DNA from: Microbacteriaceae bacterium
GTDB taxonomy: Bacteria > Actinomycetota > Actinomycetes > Actinomycetales > Microbacteriaceae
Direction of reading: 5' to 3'
DNA: 38,804 nt
NCBI GenBank assembly: GCA_022701925.1
Contig: JAKONM010000141.1
Span: 1 to 38,804, forward strand
Shown: positions 1-8,400 of the stretch, piece by piece
Layout: the number at the start of each line of letters is the position of its first letter
Numbering within the stretch: the stretch's first letter is position 1
Notes under the pieces: model-generated
Database searches by the model: none
What the model was told of the DNA's origin: nothing
Seen by the model: only the letters and a program-made list of their open reading frames with translations
Program-made: the position numbers and the translations under genes

Positions 1-233
1 CGCTCGGCGCGCTGTTCGAGCGGGTCTTCGTCTCCGGCGAGCTGCTGCTGCTGAAGCCGGACCCGGCGATCTACCGCTACGCCGCGGAGGCCCTGGCGAC
101 GCCGCCGGAGGACCTGGTCTTCATCGACAACCGCGAGCCGAACGTGCGCGGTGCGGAGTCGATCGGCGTCACGGGCCACGTCTACACCGACCCCCAGCGC
201 CTGCGCCGCTTCCTGGAGGCCCTGGCCGCCTGA
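1..233 (+). CDS. HAD-family hydrolase, C-terminal part (partial)
   Basis: This is the 3' end of a gene that begins outside the window; the frame runs from base 3 to a TGA at 231-233. The visible 76 residues carry the C-terminal hallmarks of haloacid-dehalogenase phosphatases. The motif III lysine lies in LLKPDPAIYRYA and the motif IV acidic residue in VFIDNREPNVRGAESIG, followed by the usual glycine turn and a C-terminal helix. The spacing resembles the epoxide-hydrolase/YihX-type subgroup (HAD subfamily IA). The nucleophile aspartate would be in the missing N-terminal part, so the substrate cannot be judged. The next gene starts about 60 bases downstream on the same strand. Confidence 0.8.
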   Translation, partial: LGALFERVFVSGELLLLKPDPAIYRYAAEALATPPEDLVFIDNREPNVRGAESIGVTGHVYTDPQRLRRFLEALAA

Positions 234-293
234 TCCCTCTCCCTGCCCCGGCACGGCGGGACTACCGGGAGGGTCTCGGGACTTGCAGACACC

Positions 294-1355
294 GTGAGCC
301 TGCTCTTCTCCCCCATCCGCCTGCGCGGCACCGAGCTGCGGAACCGCCTGTGGATCGCGCCGATGTGCCAGTACTCGTGCGAGGCCGGGGACGGCGTGCC
401 CGGCGACTGGCACCTGGTGCACCTGTCCGCGCTCGCCCGCGGCGGCGCCGGCCTGGTGCTGACCGAGGCGGCGGCCGTGTCGCCGGAGGGCCGCATCAGC
501 CCGCAGGACGCCGGCGTCTGGGACGACGCGCAGGAGGCCGCCTGGACGCGCATCGTGCAGGTCGTCCACGACCTGGGCGGGACGATCGGCGTGCAGCTGG
601 CCCACGCCGGCCGCAAGGCGTCGACCCGGCGCCCGTGGGACCGGCCGCAGGGCTCGGTGCCGGCGTCGGAGGGCGGTTGGACCGCGGTCGCCCCCTCCGC
701 CGTGGCCTACCCGGGCTACGCCGAGCCGGAGGCGCTGACCGAGCAGGCCGTCGCGACCGTGGTCGAGGACTTCGCCGCCGCGACGGCCCGCTCCGTGCGC
801 GCCGGCTTCGACGTGCTGGAGGTGCACGCGGCCCACGGCTACCTGCTGCACCAGTTCCTGTCGCCGCTCAGCAACACCCGCGACGACGCCTGGGGCGGTC
901 CGCTCGAGCACCGCGCGCGGCTGCTGCTCGACGTCGTGCGGGCGGTGCGCGCCGAGGCGGGCGACCGGCCGGTGCTGGTGCGCCTGTCGGGCACCGACTG
1001 GACGGAGGGCGGCTGGACGATCGAGGACACCGCCGTCGTCTCGCGGTGGGCGCGGGAGGCGGGCGCCGACCTGATCGACGTCTCGTCCGGCGGCAACGTG
1101 CCGGCCCGCATCGCGACCGGCCCCGGCTACCAGGTGCCGCTGGCCGGGCGGGTGCGCGACGCGGGGCTGGTCGCCAGCGCCGTCGGCCTGATCACGGAGG
1201 CCGAGCAGGCCGAGCAGGTGCTCGCCGAGGGCCGCGCCGACGCGGTGATGATCGCCCGCGCCGCCCTGCGCGACCCGAACACGCCGCTGCACTGGCAGCA
1301 GCGCCTCGACGGCGCGGCGCCCTGGCCCGCGCAGTACGAGCGCGCCGCGGTGTGA
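294..1355 (+). CDS. NADH:flavin oxidoreductase / old yellow enzyme, YqjM type
   Basis: A 353-residue FMN-dependent ene-reductase of the old yellow enzyme family, expected to be cytosolic and to reduce activated C=C bonds with NAD(P)H. The whole length is one TIM barrel. The YqjM-subclass fingerprint is present: a cysteine and tyrosine in APMCQYS (Cys25, Tyr27) that tune FMN and substrate, an AHAGRKAS segment at about 103-110, and the active-site pair His178/His181 in HAAHGYLLHQFLSP. The GTG start at 294 gives an N-terminus (MSLLFSPIRLRG) that aligns with the family; no convincing ribosome site is visible. The gene converges on a CNNM-type gene with a strong hairpin between them. The natural substrate is unknown. 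Confidence 0.93.
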   Translation: MSLLFSPIRLRGTELRNRLWIAPMCQYSCEAGDGVPGDWHLVHLSALARGGAGLVLTEAAAVSPEGRISPQDAGVWDDAQEAAWTRIVQVVHDLGGTIGVQLAHAGRKASTRRPWDRPQGSVPASEGGWTAVAPSAVAYPGYAEPEALTEQAVATVVEDFAAATARSVRAGFDVLEVHAAHGYLLHQFLSPLSNTRDDAWGGPLEHRARLLLDVVRAVRAEAGDRPVLVRLSGTDWTEGGWTIEDTAVVSRWAREAGADLIDVSSGGNVPARIATGPGYQVPLAGRVRDAGLVASAVGLITEAEQAEQVLAEGRADAVMIARAALRDPNTPLHWQQRLDGAAPWPAQYERAAV

Positions 1356-1361
1356 GGCGAC

Positions 1362-1393
1362 CGGCGCCCCGCACCGACGGGTGCGGGGCGCCG
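1362..1393. terminator. Bidirectional terminator hairpin
   Basis: A perfect 14-bp GC-rich stem (1362-1375 with 1380-1393) closes a 4-base loop in the 43-base gap between the convergent oxidoreductase and CNNM-type genes. There is no U-tract, as is common in high-GC actinobacteria. It can serve both transcripts. Confidence 0.75.
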
Positions 1394-1398
1394 CCGGA

Positions 1399-2460
1399 TC
1401 AGCGGCGTCGCCCGGCGGGCACCGCCTCGCGGCGGGTCGCGTCCTGCACCTCGCCGACCAGCTCCTCGATGACGTCCTCGAGGAACAGGACGCCGCGGGT
1501 CGCGCCGTCCTCCTCCACGACGCGCGCCAGGTGCTGCCCGCCGCGCCGCATGGACGCCAGCGCGTCCTCCAGCTCGGCGTGGGCCAGCACGCTGGTCAGG
1601 CGGCGCACGAACTTGCCGGGCACCGGCACGTCGACCTCGTCGTCGTCCAGGTCGAGCACGTCCTTCAGGTGCAGGTAGCCGGTCGGCTCGCCCTCGTCGT
1701 CCACGATCACGTAGCGGGAGAAGCCGTTCTGGGCGACGGCGCGCTCGAGGTCGGCGGGCGTGGCGCCGACCGGCAGACCCACCAGCTCGGCCAGCGGCAC
1801 GCTGACGTCCGCGACCCGCTTCTCCGTGAACTCGAAGGCCGCCGTCAGCGTCGGGGAGGCGTCGTCGAGCGTGCCCTCCCGCCGGGAGGTGGCGACGATC
1901 GTCTCGACCTCGTCGATGGTGAAGGCGCTGGTCGCCTCGTCCTTCGGCTCCACCCCGACCAGCCGGACGAGGGCGTTGGTCACGCCGTTCAGGGCGAAGA
2001 TGAGCGGCCGGAAGACCCGCTCCACGAATACCAGGGGCTGCGCCAGCAGCAGCACCGCCCGGTCCGGCACGGAGAACGCCAGGTTCTTCGGCACCATCTC
2101 GCCGAACACCACGTGCAGGAAGGTGACGATCAGCAGCGCCAGCACGAAGCCGATGACGCCGACCACCTCCTCGCCCAGGCCGACCGCCTCCAGCGGGACC
2201 TCGAGCAGGTGGTGGATGGCGGGTTCGGACACCTGCAGGATCAGCAGCGAGGCGACCGTGATGCCCAGCTGGGTCGTCGACAGCATCAGCGTCGCGTGCT
2301 CCATGGCGCCGAGCGCCACGCGCGCGGAGCGCTTGCCCTGCTCCGCCAGCGGCTCGATCTGCGAGCGCTTCGCGGAGATGACGGCGAACTCGCTCGCCAC
2401 GAAGAAGGCGTTGACCGCCAGCAGCACGACCAGCCACGCCAGCCCGGCCCAGTCGCTCAT
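1399..2460 (-). CDS. CNNM/HlyC-CorC family membrane protein, short form (DUF21 + CBS pair)
   Basis: A 353-residue integral membrane protein with an N-terminal DUF21/CNNM transmembrane domain (about residues 1-190; first helix in MSDWAGLAWLVVLLAVNAFF) followed by a cytosolic CBS-domain pair (about 200-340). Family members are linked to Mg2+/Co2+ efflux or membrane-cation homeostasis. The DUF21 signature GEMVPKNLAFS is present. The protein ends right after the second CBS domain (EDVIEELVGEV) and lacks the C-terminal CorC_HlyC domain that its upstream neighbour has. The ATG at 2460 overlaps the upstream stop (ATGA), so the two genes are translationally coupled; an in-frame start at 2646 would extend into the neighbour and is rejected. 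The two proteins may work as a heteromeric pair (inference). Confidence 0.9.
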   Translation of the reverse strand: MSDWAGLAWLVVLLAVNAFFVASEFAVISAKRSQIEPLAEQGKRSARVALGAMEHATLMLSTTQLGITVASLLILQVSEPAIHHLLEVPLEAVGLGEEVVGVIGFVLALLIVTFLHVVFGEMVPKNLAFSVPDRAVLLLAQPLVFVERVFRPLIFALNGVTNALVRLVGVEPKDEATSAFTIDEVETIVATSRREGTLDDASPTLTAAFEFTEKRVADVSVPLAELVGLPVGATPADLERAVAQNGFSRYVIVDDEGEPTGYLHLKDVLDLDDDEVDVPVPGKFVRRLTSVLAHAELEDALASMRRGGQHLARVVEEDGATRGVLFLEDVIEELVGEVQDATRREAVPAGRRR

Positions 2461-3800
2461 ACCTCGGCCGCCAGGCTCTCGCGGTTGTTCGCGGGCGCGT
2501 CGGGGTCGGCGCGGAAGCGCAGGCGGTCGATGCGGCGGCCCTCCATCCGCAGGACCTCCAAGGTGCCCTGCTCGACGGCCACGGTGTCGCCGACGCGGGG
2601 CAGGCGGCCGAGCTCGCCCACGACGTAGCCGGCCACGGTCTCCCACAGGCCCGACTCGGGCACGCGGACCCCGGCCTCCTCGCGGATCTCGTCGGGCCGC
2701 AGGATGCCGGGGAAGGTCAGGGAGTCGCGGGCCCGCACCACGCCGGCGCGGGTGCGGTCGTGCTCGTCGACCAGGTCGCCGACCAGCTCCTCCACCAGGT
2801 CCTCCAGGGTCGCGACGCCGGCGGTGCCGCCGTACTCGTCGATGACCACGGCCATCTGGTAGCCGCGGCCGCGCAGCTCGCCGAGCAGCGCGTCCAGCGT
2901 CATCGTCTCCGGCACGCGCAGCGCCTCCTGCTCGATCGCCCCGACGGGCACGTCGGCGCGGCGGTCGCGCGGCACGCCCATCGCCTGCTTCACGTGCACC
3001 AGCCCGACGACGTCGTCGACGCCCTCGTCGCCGGTCACGGGGAAGCGCGAGAAGCCGGTGCGCCGTGCCAGGTCCAGCACGTCGGCCGCCGACGCGCTGC
3101 GCGCCACGGTGCTCAGCCGGGGCCGCGGCGTCATAACGTCCGCCGCCGTGTGCCCGGAGAAGTTCAGCGTGCGGGTCAGCAGCGTGGCGGTGTCGCTGTC
3201 GAGCGCGCCCTCCAGCGCGCTGCGGCGCACCAGGGAGGACAGCTCCTGCGCCGTGCGGGCGCCGGACAGCTCCTCCTTGGGCTCGATGCCGAGCGCGCGC
3301 AGCACCCGGTTCGCGCTGCCGTTCAGCAGGCGGACCGCGGGCTTGAAGACCGCGGTGAACCCGCTCTGGAACGGCATCACCAGCTTCGCGATCTTCACGG
3401 GCAGGGCGAGGGCGAGGTTCTTCGGCAGCAGCTCGCCCAGGATCATCGAGATCACGGTCGCGATGAAGAGGCCGAGCACCGCGGCGACCGGGCTGACGAC
3501 GGCCTCCGGCACGCCGAGCGCCCCCAGCGGCACGCCGAGGAAGGCGCTGAGCGCCGGCTCGAAGGTGTAGCCGGCCAGCAGCGTGGTCAGCGTGATGCCC
3601 AGCTGGGCGCTCGACAGGTGCGTCGAGGTGATCTTGAGCGCGGCGATGGTGCCGGCGAGCCCCTTCTCACCGCCGCGCTCGCGCGACTCGAGGTCGGACC
3701 GGTCGATGTTGACCAGGGCGAACTCGGCGGCCACGAACAAGCCGGTGCCGAAGGTCAGCAGCAGGCCGACGCCGAACAGCAGCAGGTCGGTCCAGAGCAT
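2457..3800 (-). CDS. CNNM/HlyC-CorC family transporter, full-length form
   Basis: A 447-residue membrane protein with the complete domain set: DUF21 transmembrane domain (residues 1-190; GELLPKNLAL motif), CBS pair (about 205-340; DVMTPRPRLSTV marks the first CBS, DEYGGTAGVATLEDLVEELVG the second) and a C-terminal CorC_HlyC transporter-associated domain (about 355-430). The family is annotated as hemolysin or cobalt/magnesium efflux protein. Modern work on CNNM proteins supports a role in Mg2+ export or its regulation; the exact ion is not readable here. Start ATG 3800 gives MLWTDLLLFGVG, a clean first helix. It is first in a two-gene unit, with a possible -10 TAGCCT about 67 bases upstream. 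Confidence 0.92.
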   Translation of the reverse strand: MLWTDLLLFGVGLLLTFGTGLFVAAEFALVNIDRSDLESRERGGEKGLAGTIAALKITSTHLSSAQLGITLTTLLAGYTFEPALSAFLGVPLGALGVPEAVVSPVAAVLGLFIATVISMILGELLPKNLALALPVKIAKLVMPFQSGFTAVFKPAVRLLNGSANRVLRALGIEPKEELSGARTAQELSSLVRRSALEGALDSDTATLLTRTLNFSGHTAADVMTPRPRLSTVARSASAADVLDLARRTGFSRFPVTGDEGVDDVVGLVHVKQAMGVPRDRRADVPVGAIEQEALRVPETMTLDALLGELRGRGYQMAVVIDEYGGTAGVATLEDLVEELVGDLVDEHDRTRAGVVRARDSLTFPGILRPDEIREEAGVRVPESGLWETVAGYVVGELGRLPRVGDTVAVEQGTLEVLRMEGRRIDRLRFRADPDAPANNRESLAAEV

Positions 3801-3866
3801 CAGCGGGCTCCGGAGCAGCGGGGTGAGGGCGCGGGTGAGGGCGAACTGTCGTCCATCAGACCGCAG

Positions 3867-3872
3867 AGGCTA
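3867..3872 (-). promoter_or_regulatory. Possible -10 element for the CNNM gene pair
   Basis: TAGCCT on the minus strand in the 165-base gap between guaB1 and the CNNM genes would give a leader of about 60 bases. No clear -35 is seen. The rest of this gap holds GC-rich imperfect inverted repeats that may end guaB1 transcription. Confidence 0.35.
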
Positions 3873-3965
3873 CCGGTCGCGCCCGCGCGGCGGGGCGTGC
3901 GTCCGCGCTCGGCGAACCGCGCTGCACGCGCCGTCGCGCCGCCCGCCCCGAGGCCGGGCGCGGGG

Positions 3966-5402
3966 TCACCACCCGACCGGCAGCGGTTTGCCCTCCTCGT
4001 AGCCCGCGGCGGACTGCACGCCGACGACCGCGCGCTCGCGGAACGACGGCAGGTCGGCGGCGCCCGCGTAGGTGAAGGACGAGCGCACGCCCGTCGTGAT
4101 GGTGTCGAGCAGGTCCTCGACGCCCGGGCGCAGCGGGTCGATCAGGATGCGGGAGGAGGAGATCCCCTCCGCGAACAGGCGCTTGCGCGCCAGGTCCCAC
4201 GGGTCCTGGTCGCCGAAGCGGGCGCTGACCGCCTTGGTCGAGGCCATGCCCCAGCTCTGCTTGAACAGCGATCCGTCGTCGGCGCGCTCGAGCACGCCGG
4301 GCGCCTCGATCGTGCCCGCGAACCAGGATCCGATCATCACGGAGGAGGCGCCCGCGGCCAGGGCCAGCGCCACGTCGCGCGGGTACCGCACGCCACCGTC
4401 CGCCCACACGTGGGCGCCCAGGGCGTGCGCGGCCTCGGCGGTCTCGAGCACCGCGGAGAACTGGGGTCGCCCGACCGCGGTCATCATCCGGGTCGTGCAC
4501 ATCGCGCCGGGGCCGACGCCGACCTTGACGATCGTGGCGCCCGCGCCGACCAGGTCGCGGGTCGCCTGCGCGGTCACCACGTTGCCGGCGACGATCGGCA
4601 GGCCGAGGTCCAGGGCGGCCACCGTTTCGAGCGCCTGCAGCATCTGCTCCTGGTGGCCGTGCGCGGTGTCGAGCACCAGCACGTCGACGCCGAGGTCCGC
4701 CAGCCGGCGCGCCCGGCCCGCCGCGTCGCCGTTGACGCCGAGTGCCGCGGCGACCCGCAGGCGTCCCCGGGCGTCCAGCGCCGGCGCGTAGACCGCCTGG
4801 CGCACCGCGCTGCGGGGGCTGGTCGTGCCGGCGAGCACGCCGTCCTCCAGCACGACCGCGAACTGCCGACCGCTCGTCGCGAGCGCCGTGAACACCTCGT
4901 GCGGCCCGCCCGTCGCCGCGTCGAGCAGCACGTCGCCGCCCGACGCGAGGTCGCCGAGCCGCTGCCCGGGAGCGGCCGCGTCGATCGCCGCGGCGTCCAC
5001 CGCGCCGACGACCGCGCCGTCCGCGTCGACCAGCACGACGCCGCGATCGGGCCCGCCGGTGATCGTCAGCCGGGCGTCGAGCACCGCGTCGTCCGGGCTG
5101 AAGCGGAAGGCGCTGTCCCACCGCGGGGACTGCGCCTTCACCCAGGCGACCGCCTCGGCGAGCGCCGCCGGGTCCAGGTCCTGCGGCAGCACGCCCAGGC
5201 CGCCCCGGCGCGCCAGCGTCGCGGCCAGCCGGGGGCCGGTGACGGAGTTCATGTTCGCCGACACGACGGGCAGGGTCGCGCCCGTGCCGTCGTCGGGCTC
5301 CAGCGACACGGCCAGCCGGGACGGCACGTCCGACCGCCCCGGCACCAGGAAGACGTCGGAGTAGGTCAGGTCGTGCGCGGCCGGTGCCCCGAGGAATCGC
5401 AT
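3966..5402 (-). CDS. guaB1: GuaB1-type IMP dehydrogenase/GMP reductase family protein
   Basis: A 478-residue member of the IMPDH/GMPR family, of the actinobacterial GuaB1 branch. Members were long annotated as IMP dehydrogenase-like; the mycobacterial orthologue has been described as a GMP reductase for purine salvage, so GMP to IMP with NADPH is the best guess here. The TIM barrel is interrupted by a CBS pair (about residues 95-215). The catalytic cysteine is Cys302 in GPGAMCTTRMMT, preceded by the phosphate-binding glycines (KVGVGPG). The start is ATG 5402, exactly 7 bases after a TACCGT hexamer, which indicates a leaderless mRNA. The gene is divergent from kgd. It is not the essential GuaB, which has a different flap and is normally encoded elsewhere. 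Confidence 0.9.
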   Translation of the reverse strand: MRFLGAPAAHDLTYSDVFLVPGRSDVPSRLAVSLEPDDGTGATLPVVSANMNSVTGPRLAATLARRGGLGVLPQDLDPAALAEAVAWVKAQSPRWDSAFRFSPDDAVLDARLTITGGPDRGVVLVDADGAVVGAVDAAAIDAAAPGQRLGDLASGGDVLLDAATGGPHEVFTALATSGRQFAVVLEDGVLAGTTSPRSAVRQAVYAPALDARGRLRVAAALGVNGDAAGRARRLADLGVDVLVLDTAHGHQEQMLQALETVAALDLGLPIVAGNVVTAQATRDLVGAGATIVKVGVGPGAMCTTRMMTAVGRPQFSAVLETAEAAHALGAHVWADGGVRYPRDVALALAAGASSVMIGSWFAGTIEAPGVLERADDGSLFKQSWGMASTKAVSARFGDQDPWDLARKRLFAEGISSSRILIDPLRPGVEDLLDTITTGVRSSFTYAGAADLPSFRERAVVGVQSAAGYEEGKPLPVGW

Positions 5403-5409
5403 GTCCGAA

Positions 5410-5415
5410 ACGGTA
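5410..5415 (-). promoter_or_regulatory. -10 element of guaB1 (leaderless)
   Basis: Minus-strand TACCGT, then 7 bases, then the guaB1 ATG. The spacing places the transcription start on the start codon. Confidence 0.6.
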
Positions 5416-5447
5416 TCCACACCGCTCCCGCCCGGGGCGGCCGGGCG

Positions 5448-5453
5448 TAGCCT
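5448..5453 (+). promoter_or_regulatory. Possible -10 element of kgd
   Basis: TAGCCT lies 33 bases before the GTG of kgd and predicts a leader of about 27 bases with a weak purine stretch (GGAACAAGGG) before the start. The divergent guaB1 promoter lies 33 bases away. Confidence 0.45.
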
Positions 5454-5486
5454 GGGGAACCGATCGCGGAGTCGGGCGGAACAAGG

Positions 5487-8400
5487 GTGGCGGATCAACA
5501 GGTGTCGAACCAGCTGACGGGGACCGAGGAGGGCGCGGGGCAGGAGTTCGGCGCGAACGAGTGGCTCGTGGACGAGCTCTACGAGCGCTTCACGGCGGAC
5601 CGGGACTCGGTCGACCGGTCGTGGTGGCCGGTGCTCGAGGCCTACCGGCCGGTGGACCCCGACGCGGTGCTGCACCCGCACGACGCGCCCGCCGAGGGCG
5701 CCGACGGCCCGATGTCGGAGGCCCCGGCCGAGCAGCCGGCCGCCGCCACGACGCCGTCGACCGCCGACGTCGGCCCCGGGGCCTCGAACAGCGACGCGGT
5801 GCCCCTGGCGCCCGCCGGCTCGCTGCCCCGCGACGAGCCGGTCGGCCGCGCGACGCCGCAGGCCGCGGCCGCCGCCCGCACGCCGGAGCCCGCCCCGACG
5901 GCGAACACGAGCTCGACCCCGGCGCCGGACGCGATCGGCGACGCGGAGACCAGCACCCCGCCGGTGCAGCGCAGGCCCTCGCAGGCCACGCAGAAGCAGC
6001 CGGGCGCCAGCCGCCCGATCCCGGCGGACGCGCCCACCCACGGCACACGGCAGGGGGTCGCGAACGACGACGTCGTGGTCCCGCTGCGCGGCATGGCCAA
6101 GTCGCTGGCCGTCAACATGGACGCGTCGCTGGCGATCCCGACCGCGACCAGCGTGCGCACGATCCCGGCGAAGCTGATGATCGACAACCGCATCGTCATC
6201 AACAACCACCTGCGCCGCGCCCGCGGCGGCAAGGTCAGCTTCACGCACATCATCGGCTGGGCGCTGGTCAAGGCGCTGACGCGCTTCCCCGGCCAGAACG
6301 TGCACTACGCCGAGGTCGACGGCAAGCCGTCGGTCGTGCAGCCCGGCCACATCAACCTGGGCCTCGCGATCGACATGCCGAAGCCGGACGGCTCGCGCGC
6401 CCTGCTGGTGCCCTCGATCAAGCGCGCCGAGACGATGCACTTCGCCGAGTTCGTCGCGGCGTACGACGACCTGGTCAAGAAGGCCCGCGGCAACAAGCTG
6501 ACGCCGGAGGACTTCGGCGGCACGACCCTGTCGCTGACGAACCCGGGCGGCATCGGCACCGTGCACTCCGTGCCGCGCCTGATGAACGGCCAGGGCTGCA
6601 TCATCGGCGCCGGTGCGCTGGAGTACCCCGCGCAGTTCCAGGGCGCCGCCGAGAAGACCCTGATCGACCTGGGCATCGGCAAGACCATCACCCTGACCTC
6701 GACCTACGACCACCGCGTCATCCAGGGCGCGGGCTCGGGCGAGTTCCTGAAGATCGTGCACGGCCTGCTGATCGGCGAGGAGCAGTTCTACGAGGAGCTG
6801 TTCGCCGCGCTGCGGGTGCCGTCCGACCCCATCCACTGGGCGCAGGACCTGAACCTGGACCTCGCGGACCACGTCTCGAAGACGGCCCGGGTGCAGGAGC
6901 TCATCAACGCCTACCGCGTGCGCGGCCACCTGCTGGCCGACGTGGACCCGCTGGTCTACGCGCAGCGCTCGCACCCCGACCTCGACATCCGCAACCACGG
7001 CCTCACGTTCTGGGACCTGGACCGCGAGTTCGTCGTCGGCGGCTTCGGCGGCAAGCGCGCCATGAAGCTGCGCGAGGTGCTGGGCCAGCTGCGCGACTCC
7101 TACTGCCGCACGGTGGGCCTCGAGTACATGCACATCCAGGACCCGGAGCAGCGCCGCTGGTTCCAGTCGGCGGTGGAGCGCGCCTACGCGAAGCCCACGC
7201 ACTCCGAGCAGATGCGCATCCTGGGCAAGCTGAACCAGGCGGAGGCGTTCGAGACCTTCCTGCAGACCAAGTACGTCGGCCAGAAGCGGTTCAGCCTGGA
7301 GGGCTCGGAGAGCCTGATCTCGCTGCTCGACACCGTGCTGCAGCGCGCCACGGACGAGGACGCGCTGGACGAGGCGGCGATCGGCATGGCCCACCGCGGC
7401 CGGCTGAACGTGCTGACGAACATCTGCGGCAAGACGTACGGCCAGATCTTCCGCGAGTTCGAGGGCACGCCCGACCCCCGGTCGCAGCAGGGCTCGGGCG
7501 ACGTGAAGTACCACCTGGGCACCGAGGGCGAGTACGTCTCCGCCACCGGCACCACGCTGCCGGTCACCCTGGCCGCCAACCCCTCGCACCTCGAGACCGT
7601 CGACGGCGTGCTCGAAGGCATCGTGCGGGCGAAGCAGGACCGCGACCCCGTCGCGACCTTCCGGGTGCTGCCGATCCTGATCCACGGAGACGCCGCGGTG
7701 GCCGGCCAGGGCGTCGTGGTCGAGACCATGCAGATGTCGCAGCTGCGGGGCTACCGGACTGGCGGCACCATCCACGTGGTCGTGAACAACCAGATCGGGT
7801 TCACGACCCCGCCGGACGACTCCCGCTCGTCGATCTACGCGACCGACGTCGCGAAGACGATCCAGGCGCCGGTGCTGCACGTGAACGGCGACGACCCCGA
7901 GGCCGTGGCCCGCGTCGCCGAGCTGGCGTTCGCCTACCGGCAGCGGTTCCACCGCGACGTCGTGGTCGACCTGGTCACCTACCGCCGCCGCGGGCACAAC
8001 GAGGGCGACGAGCCCTCGATGACGCAGCCGGTGATGTACCAGCTGATCGAGGCGAAGCGCAGCGTCCGCAAGCTGTACACCGAGGCCCTCGTCGGCCGCG
8101 GCGACATCACGCAGGAGCTGTACGACGACGCCCACCGCGACTTCCAGACGCGGCTCGAGCAGGCCTTCGCGGAGACGCACGACGCGCAGGAGCAGAGCGG
8201 TCCGGCCGTGGCGCCCGAGCCCGACGCCGACGCCGACTCGGTCGCCGACCTGTCGATGCCGTCGTCGCAGCAGGGCGACGGCGGGCAGCGGGTCGACACG
8301 CCGCAGCAGGTCTCGCCGGAGGTGCTGCAGCACATCGGCGACGTCTTCGCCGACGTGCCCGAGGGCTTCACCGTGCACCCCAAGCTGCAGGCCGTCATCA

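Noticed and set aside
1127-2437. Alternative minus-strand frame over the short CNNM gene and the end of the oxidoreductase gene
   Set aside because: Arg/Gly/Ala-rich shadow in another frame; the DUF21-CBS reading is unambiguous.
2760-5450. 896-residue plus-strand frame opposite the CNNM and guaB1 genes
   Set aside because: Repetitive Arg/Gln/His/Ala-rich translation typical of antisense frames in high-GC DNA.
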